Made by a program: the position numbers and the translations under genes
The notes under the pieces: model-generated
Told to the model about the DNA's origin: nothing
Database searches by the model: none
What the model saw: only the letters and a program-made list of their open reading frames with translations
Assembly (NCBI GenBank): GCA_900767685.1
Contig: CAAGAB010000052.1
Span: 1 to 12,672, forward strand
Reading direction: 5' to 3'
From: an uncultured Coprococcus sp.
Lineage (GTDB): Bacteria > Bacillota_A > Clostridia > Lachnospirales > Lachnospiraceae
Length of the DNA: 12,672 nucleotides
Part shown: positions 6,701 to 12,672 of the stretch, piece after piece
How the letters are laid out: each line of letters starts with the position of its first letter
Numbering within the stretch: position 1 is the first letter of the stretch

Positions 6701-9121
6701 ATGTACAAGATGGCATTTGAGGGGAATTCCCTGGATAGGAGCCTCAAATGTGTATCTGACGTGATGCGTTTTATAACGGAGCGTAACAGGAAGGTGCAGA
6801 CCAGAGGCTATGAGTGGGGATATACGGAGCGTGAAAGGCTGAGAAGTGTGCGGCAGATACTTCTTCACAGTCCGGAAGGAGAGTTCTCAGAGACGGACGA
6901 GAAAAGGCTGGATATAGCTAAGAAGCTGTACACTGATATGTCAGAGCTTGTGCTTTCTGCAGAGCTCACAAGGGGAGACACGGAGACAGAATTCTCTCCA
7001 TATATATACGGGCTTACAAGAATATTCGGAGCGGAGTATTTTGTCAGGATACTGTCAGCCCTAGGCAAGGAGACGTTGGAGAGATCAACGTATTTCAATA
7101 CCGGTTATTACTATAATCGTCAGAAGGTCAGCAAGAAGAACAGTATGTCTCATCTTCTTCAGGCGTGTGTGCCTGATGCAAATGACAGTGCGGAGACTTT
7201 GAAGGCCTATCTTACAGGTACGGATATAAGTGATGCCAGGCTTATAGAGGCGGCTATGTATTCTCCAGAGTGGATAGATATAGTTGGAGAGTATCTTGGA
7301 TGGGATGGATTTACTGCGGGATGCTATTACTTCATGGCGCACATGAACGAGTCATTTGATGACAAGAGAAAGGCTATGATAGCGAGATTTACACCGCTTG
7401 AGGTGGATGAGCTGAACGACGGCGCATTTGACAGGACGTGGTTTACCGAAGTCTATGAAAGGTTGGGTGACAAACGTTTCCAGCTCATATACAAGGCGGC
7501 GAAATACATATCGGATGGCGTAAAGCATACCAGGGCGAGAAAATATGCGGATGCGGCGCTTGGCAAATACAATGAGTCCGAGCTGATAGCCGAGATCGAG
7601 GCAAAGAGAAACAAGGATCTGCTCATGGCGGTGGGAATCCTGCCGATAGAGAATGAGGAGCAGATAAAGGACAGATACATGTTCCTTCAGAAGTTCAAGA
7701 AGGAGAGCAAGCAGTTCGGAGCACAGAGGAGAGCCAGCGAGGCGGCAGCAGTTTCTACAGCTATGCGCAATATGGCGATCAATGCCGGATATCAGGACGT
7801 GACGAGACTTACCCTACGTATGGAAAGCCTTGTAGTTCAGGGCATGACAGAATATTTTCAGCCGCATGAGGTCGGAGAAGTGACCGTATGGCTTGAGATG
7901 GAGGACGGCGGCAAATGCGCTGTCATCTGTGAGAAGAACGGCAAACAGTTAAAGTCCGTTCCGGCAAAGATCAAGAAGGATGAGTATGTATTGGCTCTGA
8001 TGGATGCGAAGAAGCAGATGGCGGAGCAGTCAAGGCGTACAAAGGCGATGCTTGAGGATGCGATGGAGAGCCAGGAGGAATACACCTGGGCTGAGATCAG
8101 GGGCATGCTGGAGAATCCTGTTATACATGACATGGTGGCTGCGCTGGTGTTCAAGGTGGCGGAGCCGGATGGCGTGAAGGCAGAGCTTGATAATACGGCT
8201 GACAGTATTATGTCAGGGACAAATGAACTTGATGATAGCAAGAATGTTGTGCTGGGATTTGTTGCTGAGGATGGATTGAATGTGTTTGGTGAAAATATAA
8301 AGCTGTCAGATGACACAAAGCTCACGGTAGCACATCCATTCCACATGTACATGGCTGGCAAATGGCATGATATACAGAAGTATGTATTCGACAACAAGAT
8401 CGTCCAGCCGTTCAAGCAGGTGTTCAGAGAGCTCTATGTGAAGACCGAAGAGGAAATGAACATGGAACATTCCCTCAGATACGCTGGCAATCAGATCCAG
8501 CCGAAGAAAACTCTGGGCTGTCTGAGGTCAAGACACTGGGTGGCAGACATAGAGGACGGACTTCAAAAGGTTTATTACAAGGAGAACATAGTAGCACAGA
8601 TCTACGCGCTTGCAGACTGGTTCTCACCTGCGGATATAGAATCGCCGACCCTCGAATGGGTGGTGTTCTCAGATAGAAAGACAGGAAAGAATATGAGGAT
8701 CAAGGATATCCCAGACATCATATTCTCTGAGGTCATGAGGGATGTGGACATGGCTGTTTCCGTGGCGCATGCAGGAGGCGTGGATCCGGAGACTTCACAT
8801 TCAACTGTTGAGATGCGAAAGGCGATAGCAGAATTCACCATGCCGCTTTTCAGGCTGACAAATGTCACATTTACAAAGAACCATGCGGTGATAGAGGGCA
8901 AGCGTGCCAATTACACAGTTCATCTTGGAAGTGGAGTTGTTCATCAGGAGGCAGGTCCTATGATAAATGTACTTCCTGTACATTCGCAGAGGCGAGGCAG
9001 AATATTCCTACCATTTGTGGATGATGATCCAAAGACATCGGAAGTGCTCACGAAGATACTGTTCTTTGCCGAGGATAATAAGATCAAGGATCCGTATATA
9101 CTGGGCCAGATCGAGGCGTAG
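3701..9121 (+). CDS. Giant DUF4132 domain protein (YehI/MolR-like), 1806 residues
   Basis: The long N-terminal part is almost entirely helical, with a HEAT-like stretch at about 534-640 (NSAAKLVKDMEL, SDIRETVLSILYKL, EKRTAGLDLLLQLK). The C-terminal third resembles the DUF4132 family. A lead-in RRTKAMLEDAMESQEEYTW (about 1447-1465) is followed by LTVAHPFHMYMAGKW and QPFKQVFRELY (from about 1541). The conserved end region has AVSVAHAGGVDP (about 1684 on), QRRGRIFLPFVDDDPKT, and KILFFAEDNKIKDPYILGQ near the stop. The function of this family is unknown; E. coli YehI, about 1200 residues, sits near a MoxR ATPase and a VWA protein, neither of which is seen here. No transmembrane segments or nucleotide-binding motifs are evident. 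The ATG at 3701 follows AAAGGGG by five bases; a GTG at 3683 would add six residues. Confidence 0.88.
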   Translation: MAEDKKTRIELEEQKKIANDVRIAFGEASGRLRQRYNAEIQRVLDEIDEYNGSVLRTDMGKSLKSFLLQEGSRPSDFFKKIIKKMPGWVPEYLLDDFYLSIDSVNKWQVSESYYRRTIRNKSYAAFISKTWNIMSEYHRMGMYGTDIVSLYREKLPDDILCLYRDNLSHSYISVSEYWIQAELDRGNKELEDIFMDIIFGESAQTGLTISIIRGIFMSSNTRLHEALGKLLVAAKLQEGLRQAICENMDYGTAESFMTMFRVVKENDLLRYSSVVRAVATWTGLIANEESKIDRIQTKQLLLIDTYLNDENARREALSSEDAMQIYLALWSYGFFDISEACTIMLDLAMTGSRHQRMVFGTYIRTVNLSKVYTGIVAKEFIKKFSDELDTMAVIMPSFMSDYQTSMVRCIYEDGKRYNGKIKKMEYAEIGKYFDSEEECLQMYAILMGILSGIPKKRLEIAPCVFPWNVAYLDRSAIIMRLAMCACALRDEEKITEIAAMIPEIDSSSYSRDILLLFLIREPANDRQRVILVDAVADKETYTRNSAAKLVKDMELSPENYVQLENMLKYKKSDIRETVLSILYKLDGDDMDSLIGRLLADSKEEKRTAGLDLLLQLKNDETRQKLFKKCVCRLDGISTKVSTKEEILIKEIKDSGADRAGADEGYGLYDVNADYEPVFDQDYLAECLELYRKYFPESGIANDNLRKDAKNAGAFAKLKSKLLPKNKEAELDSEVINILRKFDAFVDEHKNDEYEMADGEIGLLGEAGGNIYVNRDKVACEELWVDFYEKNIQTPYMCMQLYVYLNGYNSDKQDFKKYCESFMADMFGNIYIEECPAFGYLAIARAVIGFLYRRYVMDSDKRRLAVVAADYLIGRNDELIYTFGGNKGGSSISGDDSKVYHRSVLTNEQIMIITWWLAIDGDSDTLDVKEDSDEARQNEEDFRHLFPYNYALAKCHNFNIPSDVVNDRNSYYWVHTGSVMPVPGLLNYIAAYSRGIISRDYMYKMAFEGNSLDRSLKCVSDVMRFITERNRKVQTRGYEWGYTERERLRSVRQILLHSPEGEFSETDEKRLDIAKKLYTDMSELVLSAELTRGDTETEFSPYIYGLTRIFGAEYFVRILSALGKETLERSTYFNTGYYYNRQKVSKKNSMSHLLQACVPDANDSAETLKAYLTGTDISDARLIEAAMYSPEWIDIVGEYLGWDGFTAGCYYFMAHMNESFDDKRKAMIARFTPLEVDELNDGAFDRTWFTEVYERLGDKRFQLIYKAAKYISDGVKHTRARKYADAALGKYNESELIAEIEAKRNKDLLMAVGILPIENEEQIKDRYMFLQKFKKESKQFGAQRRASEAAAVSTAMRNMAINAGYQDVTRLTLRMESLVVQGMTEYFQPHEVGEVTVWLEMEDGGKCAVICEKNGKQLKSVPAKIKKDEYVLALMDAKKQMAEQSRRTKAMLEDAMESQEEYTWAEIRGMLENPVIHDMVAALVFKVAEPDGVKAELDNTADSIMSGTNELDDSKNVVLGFVAEDGLNVFGENIKLSDDTKLTVAHPFHMYMAGKWHDIQKYVFDNKIVQPFKQVFRELYVKTEEEMNMEHSLRYAGNQIQPKKTLGCLRSRHWVADIEDGLQKVYYKENIVAQIYALADWFSPADIESPTLEWVVFSDRKTGKNMRIKDIPDIIFSEVMRDVDMAVSVAHAGGVDPETSHSTVEMRKAIAEFTMPLFRLTNVTFTKNHAVIEGKRANYTVHLGSGVVHQEAGPMINVLPVHSQRRGRIFLPFVDDDPKTSEVLTKILFFAEDNKIKDPYILGQIEA

Positions 9122-9251
9122 AGCCGGCACAATGATAAGATGGTCTTACCCTGCTGTCGTATCGGATTATGTGTCTGAGGCGTAATGATAAGGTGATGGT
9201 TCAGAATGTATATTGTCAGTTGTTTACATGGTATGTATAGAGGTGGATATA

Positions 9252-9497
9252 GTGACTCGAAAAAGTTTTATTTCTAAATTAAAGTCAAAACACAAGGGGA
9301 ACGCAGAACTGTTCCCCTATGATGAGGCAAAGCACGAGGCTGTCATCAGATGCTCCATATGCACCGGAGAACAGGTCGCCGGATTCAGGAGCAGAGAGGA
9401 CGGGAACTTTGTGGGTGTGATGGTGATACAGTCGGAGAAGGATCTTGAGTATTTTAAGAGACTTTACCGGGTGGATGACGTGAGGAAGATATATTAG
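9252..9497 (+). CDS. Small conserved-looking CxxC protein of unknown function
   Basis: This is an 81-residue protein with a basic N-terminus (TRKSFISKLKSKHK), then the segment CSICTGEQVAGF (34-45) with cysteines C34 and C37, a short strand GVMVIQS, and a helix DLEYFKRLY before the tyrosine terminus. From memory, similar small proteins with an ICTGEQVAGF-like segment occur widely in Lachnospiraceae, sometimes under misleading enzyme names. It is far too short to be a dehydrogenase. I chose the GTG at 9252 because GAGGTGG (9240-9246) lies five bases upstream. The in-frame ATG at 9228 and TTG at 9213 lack a ribosome site and would add an unconserved-looking stretch. It lies 130 bases after the giant gene and may belong to the same transcript. 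Confidence 0.75.
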   Translation: MTRKSFISKLKSKHKGNAELFPYDEAKHEAVIRCSICTGEQVAGFRSREDGNFVGVMVIQSEKDLEYFKRLYRVDDVRKIY

Positions 9498-9517
9498 ATA
9501 TAGTTTGGGCGCAGATA

Positions 9518-9546
9518 TTGACATATAGTTGAACTATGCTTATCCT
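9518..9546 (+). promoter_or_regulatory. Promoter with operator-like ATAGTT/AACTAT repeats
   Basis: A perfect TTGACA (9518-9523) and TATCCT (9541-9546) are separated by 17 bp. The spacer holds the palindrome ATAGTT-g-AACTAT (9525-9537), and a further AACTAT lies just after the -10 box (9547-9552). No coding gene with a ribosome site follows before the hairpin at 9613-9667. Confidence 0.6.
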
Positions 9547-9552
9547 AACTAT

Positions 9553-9670
9553 AGGAGTGTCCTGCCTTAAGCGGAGATTATAACAGCGTTATTTCGCTAA
9601 TTGGGGAATAACATATAAAATTAATGGCTGTGTGTATTGAACGTACTCATAGCCATTAATTTTATATATT
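9553..9670 (+). ncRNA. Candidate small RNA of about 115 nt
   Basis: The promoter at 9518-9546 and the terminator-like hairpin at 9613-9667 delimit a short unit with no convincing open reading frame. Inside it, ATAAC-agc-GTTAT forms a hairpin flanked by partly complementary AGCG/CGCT, which would extend the stem. The expression, ends and target are all inferred. The same DNA could instead be the untranslated region between the small CxxC gene and the DUF3990 operon. Confidence 0.35.
9613..9667. terminator. Perfect 17 bp inverted repeat, likely bidirectional terminator
   Basis: ATATAAAATTAATGGCT (9613-9629) is the exact reverse complement of AGCCATTAATTTTATAT (9651-9667). A G-T wobble plus two pairs extend the stem inward to 20 pairs. 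The GC-containing inner part and AT-rich outer part give T-rich exits on both strands. It would insulate the downstream operon, whose -35 box starts two bases after the right arm. Confidence 0.65.
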
Positions 9671-9697
9671 GTAAAACTATCGCTACAGCGATATAAT
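9669..9697 (+). promoter_or_regulatory. Promoter and palindromic operator of the DUF3990/HTH operon
   Basis: TTGTAA (9669-9674) and a perfect TATAAT (9692-9697) are spaced 17 bp. The spacer contains TATCGCT-ac-AGCGATA (9678-9693), a 7 bp-arm palindrome reaching into the -10 box. This is where an autoregulating antitoxin would be expected to bind. The operon's start codon is at 9723 after GGAGG (9712-9716). Confidence 0.7.
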
Positions 9698-9722
9698 AGA
9701 AACATGGAAATGGAGGTGCAAA

Positions 9723-10403
9723 ATGTCTGTAAGATTATATCATGGCTCAGAGGTTATAGTTGAAAGACCTGAGTTCGGCAAAGGTGCAAGGCATAATGAT
9801 TATGGAAAAGGCTTCTATTGCACAGAGAATCCAGAGCTTGCCAGAGAATGGGCTTGTGCAAAACAGAAAAATGGTTATGTGAATATCTATGATTTGGATA
9901 TGACAGGGCTCAACGTGCTTAACCTCAATGATCCCCAGTACAATATTTTGAACTGGCTTGCAATACTTGCGGACAACAGGACTTACTGGCAGAACGGAAG
10001 TATATCAGAAGATGCCAAGGACTATATAAAGACACATTTTCTTCTGGATATATCAGGATATGATGTGATTATTGGGTACAGAGCTGATGACTCGTACTTT
10101 TCATTTGCACAGGATTTTGTTGCGGGAGTTATATCACTGGAGAAACTTTCGGAGGCTATGAGACTGGGAAAGCTTGGCGAACAGATTGTCCTAAAAAGTC
10201 CTAAGGCATTTGAACAGATTGAATTTGTCGGATGTGAAAATGTTGATTCTGACATATACTATACAAGGAAAATGGAACGTGAACGGGATGCCAGGCGAGA
10301 GTACAGAAAGCGTAAAAGAGAAAAAGCTGATATTCAAGAGCTTTATATTATTGATATCATGAGGGAGGAGATGACAAATGGAGATGCGCGCTTATCCAGA
10401 TGA
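9723..10403 (+). CDS. DUF3990 family protein, predicted ADP-ribosyltransferase-fold toxin
   Basis: This 226-residue protein opens with LYHGS (H7) and DYGKGFYCTE (Y32), followed by ELAREWACAK. These match the DUF3990 pattern and the first two positions of the H-Y motif of ADP-ribosyltransferase-like proteins. Further family-like segments are YDVIIGYRADDS (113-124) and GEQIVLKSPKAFEQIEF (about 152-168). The C-terminal 40 residues are strongly basic and charged (RERDARREYRKRKREK). Members of this family commonly sit beside small HTH or DUF3791 genes and are thought to be toxins; the target is unknown. The ATG at 9723 has GGAGG six bases upstream. Its last 26 bases overlap the HTH gene, so the pair is translationally coupled. 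The toxin assignment rests on family resemblance and gene order. Confidence 0.82.
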   Translation: MSVRLYHGSEVIVERPEFGKGARHNDYGKGFYCTENPELAREWACAKQKNGYVNIYDLDMTGLNVLNLNDPQYNILNWLAILADNRTYWQNGSISEDAKDYIKTHFLLDISGYDVIIGYRADDSYFSFAQDFVAGVISLEKLSEAMRLGKLGEQIVLKSPKAFEQIEFVGCENVDSDIYYTRKMERERDARREYRKRKREKADIQELYIIDIMREEMTNGDARLSR

Positions 10404-11019
10404 TTATCTTTCATCGGCACAGCGTATTCTAGGAGATATGCTGGATTTTGCTGTCAATACCTGCGAGATGAATATAGACAGATTTTTTGATTTATTTGTT
10501 GTATCTGATGTGTCAACTCAGTTTGAACATGGCAATCCGACCTACGTGGCGGGAAAGACAGGGTGTGAGCTTGCAAGAGAAGTTGTGGAAGGTTCTGGGC
10601 TATCAAAGGTCATGGAAGCGGATCAGATGTACCTTGACAAATCTCCAGAATATTGGACTGGCTGGGCACTTGCATTTTATCAGTGGTATACATGCAGACC
10701 ATTTGGTAAGATCCACAGGGCAGTATCACTTCAGCAGATTCTTACTATGTACAGTGTGTATCACGAGATGGATATTATGAAATTCGTTGAACGGATAAAT
10801 GAGCTATGGGACGAATATTATAAAGAAACAAACCTTAAAAGGATCAGGAAACTTTCTGGCTTATCCCAGAGTGAGCTTGCGGAGCTCTCGGGAGTGCCAC
10901 TTCGTCAGATACAGTTGTTTGAGCAGCGACAGAGGGATATTAACAAGACAAAGGCAATAGATGTTGTGAGGTTATGCAGGGTTTTGTGCTGTAAGACGGA
11001 GGATTTGCTGCAGATATAG
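10378..11019 (+). CDS. HTH (Cro/C1-type) protein, probable antitoxin and operon regulator
   Basis: The protein has 213 residues. The C-terminal part (about 153-213) is an HTH_3 domain: IRKLSGLSQSELAELSGV, then LRQIQLFEQRQRD, then AIDVVRLCRVL. The N-terminal 150 residues are helical, with the aromatic-rich segment YLDKSPEYWTGWALAFYQWY (86-105), and would be the part that contacts or neutralises the partner. The ATG at 10378 has GGAG eight bases upstream, inside the end of the DUF3990 gene. A toxin-first order with an HTH antitoxin is typical of several type II systems, and autoregulation through the palindrome at 9678-9693 is the natural prediction. No toxin-like active-site motif is visible. 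Confidence 0.85.
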   Translation: MEMRAYPDDYLSSAQRILGDMLDFAVNTCEMNIDRFFDLFVVSDVSTQFEHGNPTYVAGKTGCELAREVVEGSGLSKVMEADQMYLDKSPEYWTGWALAFYQWYTCRPFGKIHRAVSLQQILTMYSVYHEMDIMKFVERINELWDEYYKETNLKRIRKLSGLSQSELAELSGVPLRQIQLFEQRQRDINKTKAIDVVRLCRVLCCKTEDLLQI

Positions 11020-11041
11020 ATACAAAAGCAGTACAATGTGT

Positions 11042-11108
11042 CAAACTACCCAGTTTTGAATAGTATGGCGCCTTTTTGACTTCAAACTATTCAATATTGA
11101 ATAGTTTG
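11042..11108. promoter_or_regulatory. Two 26 bp palindromic elements, operator or terminator
   Basis: The segment at 11083-11108 is a perfect 26 bp palindrome with arms CAAACTATTCAAT and ATTGAATAGTTTG. A diverged copy of the same length starts at 11042 (CAAACTA to TTGAATAGTATG), matching at about 21 of 26 positions, with 41 bp between copy starts. They lie between the HTH gene stop (11019) and the ylxM promoter (11163). Repeated palindromes suggest protein binding. There is no strong T-tract after the perfect copy, so termination is less likely. Confidence 0.6.
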
Positions 11109-11162
11109 TGTACATGGTGTCTAGATCAAAAAATATAATTTCACTTTGTCAAGAAAAAACAC

Positions 11163-11191
11163 TTGACAACCCACCCCGCCTGTATTAGAAT
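11163..11191 (+). promoter_or_regulatory. Promoter of the ylxM-ffh operon
   Basis: A perfect TTGACA (11163-11168), a 17 bp spacer and TAGAAT (11186-11191) form a strong sigma-A type promoter, about 55 bases before the ylxM start. The -35 box lies in the right arm of an 8 bp inverted repeat (TTGTCAAG at 11146-11153, CTTGACAA at 11162-11169). The signal gives ylxM-ffh transcription independent of the toxin operon. Confidence 0.75.
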
Positions 11192-11246
11192 AGCCCATGG
11201 TAAAGCAAAAGTACTTTACATGCAAGTGCATTACGGAGAGTTTGTT

Positions 11247-11603
11247 ATGGAGAAGATAGTCAGACAGTCTATGTTATATGATTTTTATGGTGAGCTGCTC
11301 ACAGAGCATCAGAAGAGCGTGTACGAGGATGTTGTGAACAATGACATGTCTTACTCGGAGATAGCGAGACTCAACAACATAAGCAGACAGGGCGTGTACG
11401 ATATGGTAAGGCGCTGTGACAAGATCCTTGAGGAGTATGAGGAGAAGCTTATGCTGGTACATAAGTTCATGAAGGCACAGGAACAGGTTCAGAAGATCAA
11501 AGAATGTGCGGATGAACTCAAGGCGATCAATTCGGACGAACGGCTTGCGGGCAGAATTGAAGATATAGTGAATTATTCAGATAAGATACTCGAAGATTTC
11601 TGA
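11247..11603 (+). CDS. ylxM: YlxM family DNA-binding protein of the SRP operon
   Basis: The protein has 118 residues. Residues about 17-60 (EHQKSVYEDVVNNDMSYSEI, then ARLNNISRQGVYDMVRRCDK) form a sigma-region-4-like helix-turn-helix, followed by a coiled, charged C-terminal helix. This is the YlxM/P13-like family, nearly always found directly before ffh in Firmicutes and thought to modulate the signal recognition particle or its expression. The ATG at 11247 has GGAG (11235-11238) eight bases upstream. The longer frame back to 11163 starts inside the promoter and is not used. The spacing to ffh is 30 bases, consistent with one transcript. Confidence 0.93.
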   Translation: MEKIVRQSMLYDFYGELLTEHQKSVYEDVVNNDMSYSEIARLNNISRQGVYDMVRRCDKILEEYEEKLMLVHKFMKAQEQVQKIKECADELKAINSDERLAGRIEDIVNYSDKILEDF

Positions 11604-11633
11604 TGATAGATAATATCAGAAGGGAGAATGTCT

Positions 11634-12672
11634 ATGGCATTTGACAGTTTATCAGATAAACTGCAGAACGTATTTAAGAAGCTGAGAAGCAAGGGCGTAC
11701 TCACGGAGGCTGACGTCAAGGAGGCTATGAAGGAAGTCAAGAGAGCACTTCTTGAGGCCGATGTTAATTTCAAAGTTGTCAAGTCATTTGTCAAGTCGGT
11801 AAGTGACAGAGCTGTAGGTGAAGAAGTTCTCAAAGGCTTGAATCCTGGACACATGGTCATCAAGATCGTTAAGGAAGAGATGGATAAGCTCATGGGCTCT
11901 GAGATGACAGAGATCAAGCTCAGGCCGTCAAATGAGATAACGATCATCATGATGTGTGGACTTCAGGGTGCAGGTAAGACCACCACAGCGGCAAAGCTTG
12001 CATATCAGTTCAAGAACAAAGGTAAGAAACCGCTCCTTGTAGCGTGTGATGTATACAGACCGGCGGCTATCAAGCAGCTGCAGGTAAATGGTGAGAAAGT
12101 TGGAGTCCCCGTATTTGCCATGGGTGACAACAACAAGCCACTGGATATTGCAAAGGCGGCTATACAGCATGCAGCCAAGAACAATATCAATCTGGTATTT
12201 CTCGACACGGCAGGTCGTCTTCATGTCGATGAGGATATGATGGATGAGCTTGCAGAGATAAAGGAGAATCTGGATATTGCCTACACCATATTGACAGTAG
12301 ATTCTATGACAGGTCAGGATGCAGTCAATGTAGCGACAACGTTCAATGACAAGATAGGTATAGATGGTGTCATCCTTACAAAGTTGGATGGTGATACCAG
12401 AGGCGGTGCTGCACTGTCGATCAAGGCAGTCACAGGCAAGCCGATCCTGTACTCAGGTATGGGAGAAAAGCTTACAGATCTGGAACCATTTTATCCGGAT
12501 CGTATGGCAAGCCGAATCCTCGGCATGGGTGATGTTGAGTCGCTCATAGAGAAAGCCCAGTCGGCTATAGATGAGGAGAAGGCAAAGGAGATGGAACAGA
12601 AGTTCCGCAAAGCAAGTTTTGATTTCAACGATTTTCTTGATCAGATGGCTCAGCTCGAGCAGATGGGTGGCA
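11634..12672 (+). CDS. ffh: Signal recognition particle protein Ffh (3' partial)
   Basis: Ffh is the SRP54-type GTPase that binds SRP RNA and signal peptides and delivers ribosomes to FtsY at the membrane. The first 346 residues are present; the frame is open to the window edge. The N domain is helical (FDSLSDKLQNVFKKLR on). The G domain shows the P-loop GLQGAGKTTT (109-118), DVYRPAA, DTAGR (191-195) and TKLDG (249-253), followed by GMGEKLTDLEPFYPDRMASR. The methionine-rich M domain has only begun at the edge (FLDQMAQLEQMGG). The ATG at 11634 follows AGGGAG by seven bases; an in-frame ATG at 11628 is too close to the ribosome site. No key residue is missing. Confidence 0.98.
   Translation, partial: MAFDSLSDKLQNVFKKLRSKGVLTEADVKEAMKEVKRALLEADVNFKVVKSFVKSVSDRAVGEEVLKGLNPGHMVIKIVKEEMDKLMGSEMTEIKLRPSNEITIIMMCGLQGAGKTTTAAKLAYQFKNKGKKPLLVACDVYRPAAIKQLQVNGEKVGVPVFAMGDNNKPLDIAKAAIQHAAKNNINLVFLDTAGRLHVDEDMMDELAEIKENLDIAYTILTVDSMTGQDAVNVATTFNDKIGIDGVILTKLDGDTRGGAALSIKAVTGKPILYSGMGEKLTDLEPFYPDRMASRILGMGDVESLIEKAQSAIDEEKAKEMEQKFRKASFDFNDFLDQMAQLEQMGG

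Noticed and set aside
7858..8415. 185-residue minus-strand frame inside the giant gene
   Set aside because: It is serine-rich and antisense to the conserved DUF4132 part, which is the typical shadow of a real coding frame.
9252..9497. Enzyme annotation such as aspartate dehydrogenase for the 81-residue protein
   Set aside because: The protein is far too short for a nucleotide-binding dehydrogenase and shows no glycine-rich dinucleotide motif.
9624..9659. 11-codon frame inside the 17 bp hairpin
   Set aside because: It starts in one arm and stops in the other with no ribosome site at usable distance; the symmetry is better explained as a terminator stem.
11163..11246. Upstream start for YlxM
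   Set aside because: The TTG at 11163 is the -35 box of the operon promoter; GGAG precedes the ATG at 11247.

Overview
The window looks like the chromosome of a Clostridia member of the Lachnospiraceae type, possibly a Coprococcus relative. The support is moderate GC, strong GGAGG ribosome binding sites, TTGACA/TATAAT promoters, a YlxM-Ffh pair, and small proteins of kinds I associate with that family. The genus is a guess from general resemblance, not from a search.

Layout: (1) 1-379 holds the terminator of an unseen upstream gene, a G-rich 53-54 bp tandem repeat, and a promoter with an overlapping MarR-type operator. (2) 380-1548 is a two-gene operon of a MarR regulator and a YczE/YitT-like membrane protein joined by ATGA. 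(3) 1549-1927 is non-coding, with a 33 bp tandem repeat followed by a perfect 13 bp inverted repeat, and sits at the end of a convergent minus-strand gene for an unknown two-helix membrane protein (1928-2539). (4) 2640-2980 is a compact candidate type I toxin-antitoxin locus: a 32-residue hydrophobic peptide on the minus strand, its promoter, a structured 5' leader that can pair with the mRNA 3' end, and a short converging RNA with its own promoter and terminator. (5) 3149-9121 holds an unrecognised 137-residue protein and a giant 1806-residue DUF4132-type (YehI/MolR-like) protein. (6) 9252-9497 is a small CxxC protein. (7) 9518-9670 looks like a small RNA unit with a good promoter and a 17 bp perfect terminator-like hairpin. 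(8) 9669-11108 is a candidate toxin-antitoxin operon with an ADP-ribosyltransferase-like DUF3990 protein and an overlapping HTH protein, followed by two 26 bp palindromic elements. (9) 11163-12672 is the housekeeping ylxM-ffh operon of the signal recognition particle; ffh runs off the right edge.

The part between the marR operon and ylxM-ffh is accessory in character: two different candidate toxin systems flank a giant protein of unknown role. The most notable signals are the type I toxin locus with its 5'-3' mRNA pairing, the DUF3990/HTH operon with operator-like palindromes on both sides, and the candidate RNA at 9553-9670. No tRNA, rRNA, CRISPR array or insertion sequence was seen.
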